NCBI GenBank assembly: GCA_023374025.1
Contig: SIJG01000075.1
Location: 327,743-391,742, forward strand
Origin: Heterodera schachtii
Lineage: Eukaryota > Nematoda > Chromadorea > Rhabditida > Heteroderidae
DNA: 64,000 nucleotides
Direction: 5' to 3'
Part shown: one piece after another, positions 58,088-64,000 of the stretch
Layout of the letters: the number at the start of each line of letters is the position of its first letter
Numbering within the stretch: position 1 is the first letter of the stretch
The notes under the pieces: model-generated
Databases searched by the model: none
What the model saw: only the letters and a program-made list of their open reading frames with translations
Told to the model about the DNA's origin: nothing
Program-made: the position numbers and the translations under genes

Positions 58088-58277
58088 TTTATCTGATCGG
58101 CCAAGGAATGTGAAAAGGATGGATGGGTCGGTCGGTCGGCTGGCGGAGAAATCCTTGGCCAATACCGTACACACAACTCCAACGACAGTAAGTGTGTACG
58201 GTATTGGCCAAGGATTTCTCCTCCAGCCGACCGACCGACCCATCCTTTTTCACATTCCTTGGCCGATCAGATAAAAG
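58088..58277. repeat. Near-perfect 87-bp hairpin
   Basis: Arm 1 (58088-58174) and arm 2 (58192-58277) are inverted copies with a 17-nt loop; arm 1 begins TTTATCTGATCGGCCAAGG and arm 2 ends CCTTGGCCGATCAGATAAAAG. The arms correspond to the end of the frame ...SHSLADQIKE at 16100 and 25113, where the two arms are still about 200 bp apart. Confidence 0.85.
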
Positions 58278-58621
58278 ACTAACTCCGCTGGAGGGATGGA
58301 AAAAGAAAGCAATTGCAAAAAAGCATTACAATTAAATGAAGAGAATGCAAATGGATTAATGCTTCGTTTTAAAAAATATCGACAAATTGAGTTTTTCAGT
58401 TTTTTTGGCTTTTCCAAATTTATGAGAAAGACAAAAATTTATTCTCGAAACCATTGATTTTTAAATTTAAAGCATAGCGAAATTTTTGTGACAAATTTGT
58501 CCATGCATGAATATGTAGCATAGTTGATGAAAAATTTGTTGATGAAATAAAATAGCAAATAAATTATCGAACAAAATATTTATTCGAAAAGATTTTGAAT
58601 TTTCATCTTGTCCCTGTGCCA

Positions 58622-58762
58622 TTATTGTATCGCCACCGGCATTGCCCGAAAACAGTCCGCCTCCGCATATGGAACTTTCCTAGACAGACGCGGGCGTGGC
58701 TGCAACGCGTCCTCCACCGTCAGCGTAATTTGGCCTCCCGCGCCGCCCAATTTGGCCTTGTT
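58622..58762 (-). pseudogene. Third degenerate copy of secreted-gene last exon
   Basis: Reads NKAKLGGAGGQITLTVEDAL QPR then diverges after a deletion, losing the cysteine-bearing end. The acceptor TTCTGAGCCGG context is retained. No other exons of the gene nearby. Confidence 0.65.
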
Positions 58763-58862
58763 CTGAGCCGGAGAAAATAAATCCAGGCGGCATAAACATG
58801 GAGGACAAATCGGAGATTTGGAATATAAATCAGAAATTTTTATATAAACTTTCATTTCCACG

Positions 58863-59794
58863 CCTCAAGCGGTTATCCCTCTCAGTGATTTGTCAAGTCC
58901 CTAGGAATACTGTACTTAAGAGAATTAAAAGGTTCATTTTTTACGAATTTTCCATATTCCTATGGCGTTAAATTTAAGCAAAAAATAGTCGAAATTTTAA
59001 TAAAATCGAATCGAATGTCCGTTCATCAAATGGCGAATCAATTAATCAATTTTCAGTGTTTTCTTCCACAATTATAGCTCTTTAACGGTATGTAAATAGG
59101 TCGGGTGGAATTTGAGCCTGAATTTCCGAAATTCAAATATTTTTTGCAAAAAAAAAAACAACTTCTAATTGATAATCGATGGATTTGAGAAATGTACAAA
59201 TGAATTTTAATTGAATTTCCGGAAAATATACAGTGCGAGGTAATTTATTGTGAATCAACAAATCAGTAATTCGTGTACTGTATTTATAATTACGGTATGT
59301 GGAAGAAACTCAAAATCAAATGAATTTCTTTGCAAATTTTCCAAGTGCCTATTGGGATTTAATTTAAGCAAAAAATAATCGAAAATCGAATGTCCGTCCA
59401 TCAAATGGTGAATCAATTTCAATGTTTTCTTCAACAATTATATCTCTTTAACGATATGTAAATCGGCCGGGTGGAATTTGAGCTTGAATTTTCAAAAAAT
59501 TCAAATATTTTTTGAAAAACTTTTAATTGATAATCTGTGGCTTCTAGAAATGTACAAATGAATTTTAAAATTCGCTTCAATTGATACAATAAAAACGGTT
59601 TTCATTAATTTTCTGACTTTAATTTCTCAGAAAATTAATGCAATTACGATTGTTTTGGTACTTGACATTTTTCACAATTATTAATCATATCCTTGCTAAT
59701 TAGTTACTAATTACTTTTCGTTGAATTTTGCTATTAATTCATTATTTTAGTTAAATTTATTTCTGATTTTAATGGTTTTCCCATCACCTTAAAT
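58863..59794. other. Repeat-unit flank; no gene seen
   Basis: Same order of sub-motifs as 17112-17760 and 26027-26660: CACGCCTCAAGCGGTTATCC, then GTCCGTCCATCAAATGG, TTGATAATCGATGG, and finally the unit flank at which a transposon has inserted. Confidence 0.55.
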
Positions 59795-61054
59795 CAGGGA
59801 TGCGATCTGTTCTGATTTATCAGAAATGTTCTGATTTGGAGGGTCCAAATCTGATAAAATAAAAAGGTTCTGATTTGTCAGTAATGTTCTGATTTTGGGG
59901 TAGCGACCAAATTTTGTTCTGATTTGCTGCTTAAATAAACTCATAATTTTGAAATTTTATGGCATAATCTCACTATTTTATCGAGGAAATATAAGATTAT
60001 GGCGAAAATTTGGTCATTTTTTGACAAAAATCTGTTAACAAATCGATTAAAAATCGCAAAATTTTTCCCGGCGGCGCCTATCGGCACCGCCGGACCCCTT
60101 GTCCATCCTCCAAAATTTTTTGAAAAACGCGCCGCAAAAAAAGCGTTTTTAAACAAAAAAGTCGTCGCTTGACTTTTGATTATTGAAAAAAATTGGCCTT
60201 TTTTGGTAAAAATCTGTTAAGAAATCCGAACGAAAGTACAAAAATTTTTCCAGCGGCGCCTATCGGCACCGCCGGACCCTCTCCTCTCGCCCATTCATCA
60301 AAAGTTTTTTTGGAAAAATGCGCCGCAAAATTTTTTTATCCCGAGTGAACTGAAATTTACGATTTGCTAATTTCCTCACCAAAATTTTTAAAGATGATAA
60401 TCGGAGGCCAAAATATAATTTTTAATACATTTTTGATTAAATAAATTGAAAAAAAAGGTAAATATCCATCATAGGTCCCAGACTCAAAATTGCATAAAAA
60501 CATTTTTATAGGTTTTCTTAGGTGCTGAAAACGCCTAAACCGTCAAAAAAACTGCGCGGCAAAGCGTTTAAACCGGTTTTTGAACCGGTTTAAAACTCGA
60601 AAATTTGAGTGAAAAGGGAGGCACCTGACCTTTTAAAACGGTCAAAATCACACAAATTTGATATCATTCGAAAGCTCTTGAAGTGCTAGTCTAAAAAACG
60701 AGGTATAAATTCGAACCGACGCCATCTTAGCACTGGGACAACTGAGTCCCAGTGAAATGGACACTTCAGTACCGAAAGGTCAGGTGCCTCCCTTTTCACT
60801 CAAATTTTCGAGTTTTAAACCGGTTCAAAAACCAGTTTAAACGCTTTGCCGCGCAGTTTTTTTGATGGTTTAGGCGTTTTCAGCACCCAAGCAAACCTAT
60901 AAAAGTGTTTTTATGCGATTTTGAGTCTGGGACCTATGATGGATATTTTCCGAAAAAAATAATTGATTTGGCAAAATGTTCTGATTTTTGACCCCAAAAT
61001 CTGATTTTTTGAGCCCGATGTTCTGATTTAGAAAAATTTTCGATCGCATCTCTG
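59795..61054. mobile_element. Non-autonomous hAT-like element, TIR CAGGGATGCGATC
   Basis: Left end CAGGGATGCGATC, right end GATCGCATCTCTG, 8-bp target duplication CCTTAAAT (59787-59794 and 61055-61062). Subterminal TTCTGATTT repeats at both ends; internal inverted repeat between about 60470-60640 and 60775-60950; two GC-rich palindromes near 60070 and 60255. It has inserted into the conserved flank TTCCCATSACCTTAAATGG, whose empty form is present at several other places (for example about 17790 and 28430). No transposase. Confidence 0.88.
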
Positions 61055-61475
61055 CCTTAAATGGTAATAATTTTTTTTGTTATGGGACGCCCAAAGGGCA
61101 ATTAGTCTTCCCACAACAAATGGTCACTCATTTCTTTGCCCATTTTTTTCGCGTCGGTTTCGACTTAGGTGTTGAGTGTATGGACTTTCGCGGCTTGACG
61201 TCCCTCGAAATATTCAATTTTTTATGAGATTGTAGCTCCCTCAATTATCTGCTTGCTCTCTCTCTCTCTCTTCTCTCTCTCCTCTATCTCTCTTTCTTTC
61301 ATTCTCTTCTCTCTCTTTCATATCAAATGGCAAAATTTAGCGAATTCCGACTTTTATCAAAAATTTCTGAACTCGGAATTCCGAGGCCCCAAAAAAAAAT
61401 GTCGCAAGTCGGACTCGGAATTCGGTGCCATCCCTGATATGTGTCAGTTTAAAACACACCGAAATCGAAATCGAT

Positions 61476-61680
61476 TAATGGCATTTTTTAAATCCCCCGA
61501 GGGCATTAATTATCATTCGTACTTTCTGTTCAATTTTTATTTGACGGGCAAATTCTGTCTTAATCCAAACACATTGGATTTTTAAAATGAAATTGTCAAA
61601 TGCCAATGCCACGCGATCGGTGGCCCATGGAAGGCGAAAAGGGAGGGAATGGGAAATTTCAAAAAGCAATTCGGCAGGGA
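61476..61680 (-). pseudogene. F-box-type exon fragment (copy K), with nearby exon 2 scrap
   Basis: Partial exon 1 (LLFEISHSLPFRLPWATDRV...) plus the short intron, cut off at both ends; a further scrap of exon 2 lies in opposite orientation at 61146-61216 (FRVGFDLGVECMDFRGLTSL), next to a CT tract (61255-61320). Confidence 0.65.
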
Positions 61681-62040
61681 ATCAGAAATAATTAAACGTG
61701 CAATAAAATAATAACATTTAGCAAAAATTCAACCAAAAGTAATTAGTTACTAATTAGCAGGTCGTATCTGTGGGATTCAAATACAATATAAAAAAATCGT
61801 TGTCCAGAAAAAGTTAGGGTAAAAAATTTAATTAGAATTTGAGTTCTTCCACATACCGTAATCATAAATACAGTACACGAATTACTGATTTACACATTCA
61901 CAATAAATTACCATCGCACTGTTTATTTTCCGGAAATTCAATTAAAATTCATTTGTACATTTCTCAAATCCATCGATTATCAATTAGAAGTTGTTTTATG
62001 TATCGAAAGATATCAATATTTAAAATTTGATTCATTTTAG

Positions 62041-62120
62041 GTCAAGAAAAGAATAACCATTTGGTGGCCAATGTGATGGCCGAGACGGGCCATCCCGTCC
62101 AATTTGTCCAAGCCGTCTAG
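62041..62120 (+). other. Possible terminal exon of an unidentified gene
   Basis: After the acceptor TTCATTTTAG an open, GC-richer 80-bp stretch reads GQEKNNHLVANVMAETGHPV QFVQAV and stops; an AATAAA motif follows at about 62206. No upstream exon on the plus strand was recognised, because repeats fill the preceding kilobases. Coding-like composition is the main support. Confidence 0.3.
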
Positions 62121-62476
62121 TGCAGAAAGCAGCAGCATAATGAATGCTGATGTGATTGGGTGTTACCGATGATTGAATGAAAAACAAATTATAATTTAAG
62201 ATGAAAATAAATCCCGCCCCCCATTTTTTTCTGCATTTTGCAATTTAAAATATCTGTCAAATTCCATTTACTATAAAATGATTGATAATGATGGTGACGT
62301 TTCCATATTTTTTTTTTTATTAAAGTTTCAACATTTTATTTTTTTAATTTAGAAAATGGCACAATCTTAAAAAACTAAATTACCGAATTGGGACCAGCTT
62401 ACAATTAGCTTAAAACTTAAGGCACAAACAAAGACCATTCAGATTAACTATTTAACATGAATTTATATAAAGCATT

Positions 62477-62950
62477 GGTAATACTATAGATGGTACCCCC
62501 CCCCCCTTTTGAAGAAAAATTTTTTTTGTTCTGAAGTCTTGGAAACATGTTTTTGGGCGGTTTTCGAGGTCGCTGATTACGAATATGGCATCCATTTCAA
62601 CCAATTCGGGATCCCGGACCCGGATTCGAAAAAAAAGTCGAAAACTCAAAATTTTGAAAATTCACTTTTATATTCGTAGCTGTACAGAATGACCATTCTT
62701 TGATATTCCAATGGTTTGTGACCAAATTTAGCATGTTTTAATCAATTTAGGAACTAAACTGAGAATTTTGAAAATTTTGAGTTTTAGACTCTTTGTTCGA
62801 ATTCGGGTCCGGGATTCGAAATTGTTCCAATGAAGGTCATATTCTTGATCAGCGACCCTGAAAACCCTCATAAACATGTTTCCAAGACTTTTCAGAACAA
62901 AAAAAAATTTTCGTCAAAAAGGGGGGGGGGGTACCATCTATAGTATTACC
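62477..62950. mobile_element. Fold-back MITE, TIR GGTAATACTATAGATGG
   Basis: The two halves are inverted copies over nearly their whole length (GGTAATACTATAGATGGTAC at the left, its complement at the right, with C and G runs and CTTGGAAACATGTTT in each). An 8-bp direct repeat AAAGCATT flanks it (62469-62476 and 62951-62958). No coding frame. Part of its interior resembles 51400-51470. Confidence 0.8.
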
Positions 62951-63379
62951 AAAGCATTCCCTAATTTTGTGGTTTTAATGTATTTAGAGCTTTTAAGCTC
63001 CCCTCCCGCCGTTTGATTTTTCAAATTTGACCGCTTTTACAGTAATGCCCCCAATCATTCGTTTTGAGACAAAATTCAAAAATCCTCGGCGTTTGGTTTG
63101 CGCAAATAATTAATGCAAAAAAAGAGCAGCGCGTCCATTTGCCCCTCTTTTGCCCTTCATTATTATGACCCTCAACCAAAAGTGGAGGGGCATTCAATAA
63201 AACTACAACAAAAAAAGAAAATAATGCCATAAAAATCACAGCAGAAATGCCAAAAAAGAAAATTTCGCACAAATTAAATGCCGAAATTGCCGCGAGAAAG
63301 GAATTGGCGGATGCCCGGCAAAAAAATGTAGAACAAAATAAAAATTATTAAGAATTCATTAAAATAAATGAATAATTAA

Positions 63380-63471
63380 TTAATTAAGCGGCAAAGCCTT
63401 CTCTGTGCGTGTGCGCTTGCCATTGAGCGGGCGTGCCAACTTCCGCCGCGATTGCGTGCCAAAATTCATGA
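63380..63471 (-). other. Possible C-terminal exon of a minus-strand gene
   Basis: A locally GC-rich stretch in very AT-rich surroundings reads TVMNFGTQSRRKLARPLNGK RTRTEKALPLN then stop on the minus strand. Strongly basic. The AT-rich sequence upstream to 64000 gives no further clear exon, so the gene, if real, extends beyond the window. Confidence 0.25.
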
Positions 63472-64000
63472 CGGTAAATTTTTGGGCGAGGATAAATTCT
63501 TGATCATTATATTTTAATATATTTTTTATAAAATTCTTAAACAAAAAGCATATAAAAATGAAAACCGATGCAAAAAACCGGAAACATAAATTATTTTTTA
63601 AATTATTATTTAAAAGGTCAACATTACAAATTATAATAAAATTTAAATATTTTTCATAAATTTGCTCCAAAAAAATTTAAAAAACATTTTTTAATAAAAT
63701 TCCTTAACAAAAAAATGCGTAGAAAAAGAAAATCAACGCAATAAATAACAAAAAAATAATTTCTATATATATTTTTATTCCAAAAATTTATATTTGAGAT
63801 TATTTTCCATAATTATTTCATAGATTTATTTATACAAACAAATTTCAAAAACCTTTTAAATCGCAATTTGTATTGGCTTTTAATTTTTATTCCGCAAATT
63901 TTAAAATATTTAAAATAGTCAATGAAATCGTTTAGTTTAAAGCTAAAATATTTTAAAATAATTCACTTTTTTTCGACTTGGCATTGTCCCAATTTGTCGG

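Noticed and set aside
63021..63272. 83-residue hydrophobic minus-strand frame
   Set aside because: It begins at a TTG rather than an ATG, has no splice context and AT-rich composition gives such hydrophobic frames by chance.

Overview
The window is eukaryotic and almost certainly from a nematode. It is AT-rich, with small exons, many 50-100 bp introns and a nematode-type neuronal gene set: an alpha-type acetylcholine receptor subunit closest to UNC-63 and an AMPA/kainate-class glutamate receptor. A tylenchid plant parasite such as a cyst nematode would fit the repeat load and the GC-AG introns, but the sequence does not prove it. Coordinates of multi-exon genes span start to stop codon; exons are listed in the evidence field.

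Layout. 1-2500: no gene seen, long C/G homopolymers. 2504-11978 (+): unc-63-like receptor with 16 recognisable exons and two DNA transposon derivatives in its introns. 12675-29090: a mosaic of duplicated segments holding copies of one uncharacterised small-gene family, inverted-repeat loci, broken copies of a secreted-protein exon and a partial copy of the TatD gene. 29225-30558: a non-autonomous hAT-like element whose empty site is visible elsewhere in the window. 30969-33110 (-): TatD-family DNase. 33651-35371 (+): basic, Ser-rich, probably nuclear protein of unknown function. 35639-43108 (-): ionotropic glutamate receptor with 25 recognised exons and three tRNA-Gly(UCC) genes in one intron. 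43874-44731 and 45301-46422 (-): tandem secreted four-cysteine proteins. 47649-48360: truncated family copy. 49391-50214 (+): damaged or rearranged 14-3-3-like gene. 50950-64000: mostly repeats, with an intact F-box-type family gene at 53947-55385 and a short-leader family gene at 56471-57625.

The most notable content is the small-gene family. Its hallmark is a second exon of 244 bp (or 244 plus or minus simple indels) that starts in phase 0 and ends in phase 1 before a GTGAGT-type donor. In four genes (14060, 15257, 23564, 56471) this exon is followed by a short tail exon, which often ends in an STS-containing motif; in three of them it follows a leader exon of only 7-10 codons. In at least eight other copies the first exon is instead a 58-codon F-box-like exon. 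Two copies have lost the acceptor AG of the 54-nt first intron and read through it in frame, and two carry the same 54-bp internal duplication. The family is therefore evolving by exon replacement, intron exonisation and segmental copying within one locus. I recognise no described family for the 244-bp exon domain.

The window is also rich in non-autonomous transposons. Several show 8-bp target duplications and TIRs beginning TAGAG, TAGGG or CAGGG (hAT-like), some with paralogous empty sites in the same window. A class of fold-back elements shares a short internal motif although their termini differ.
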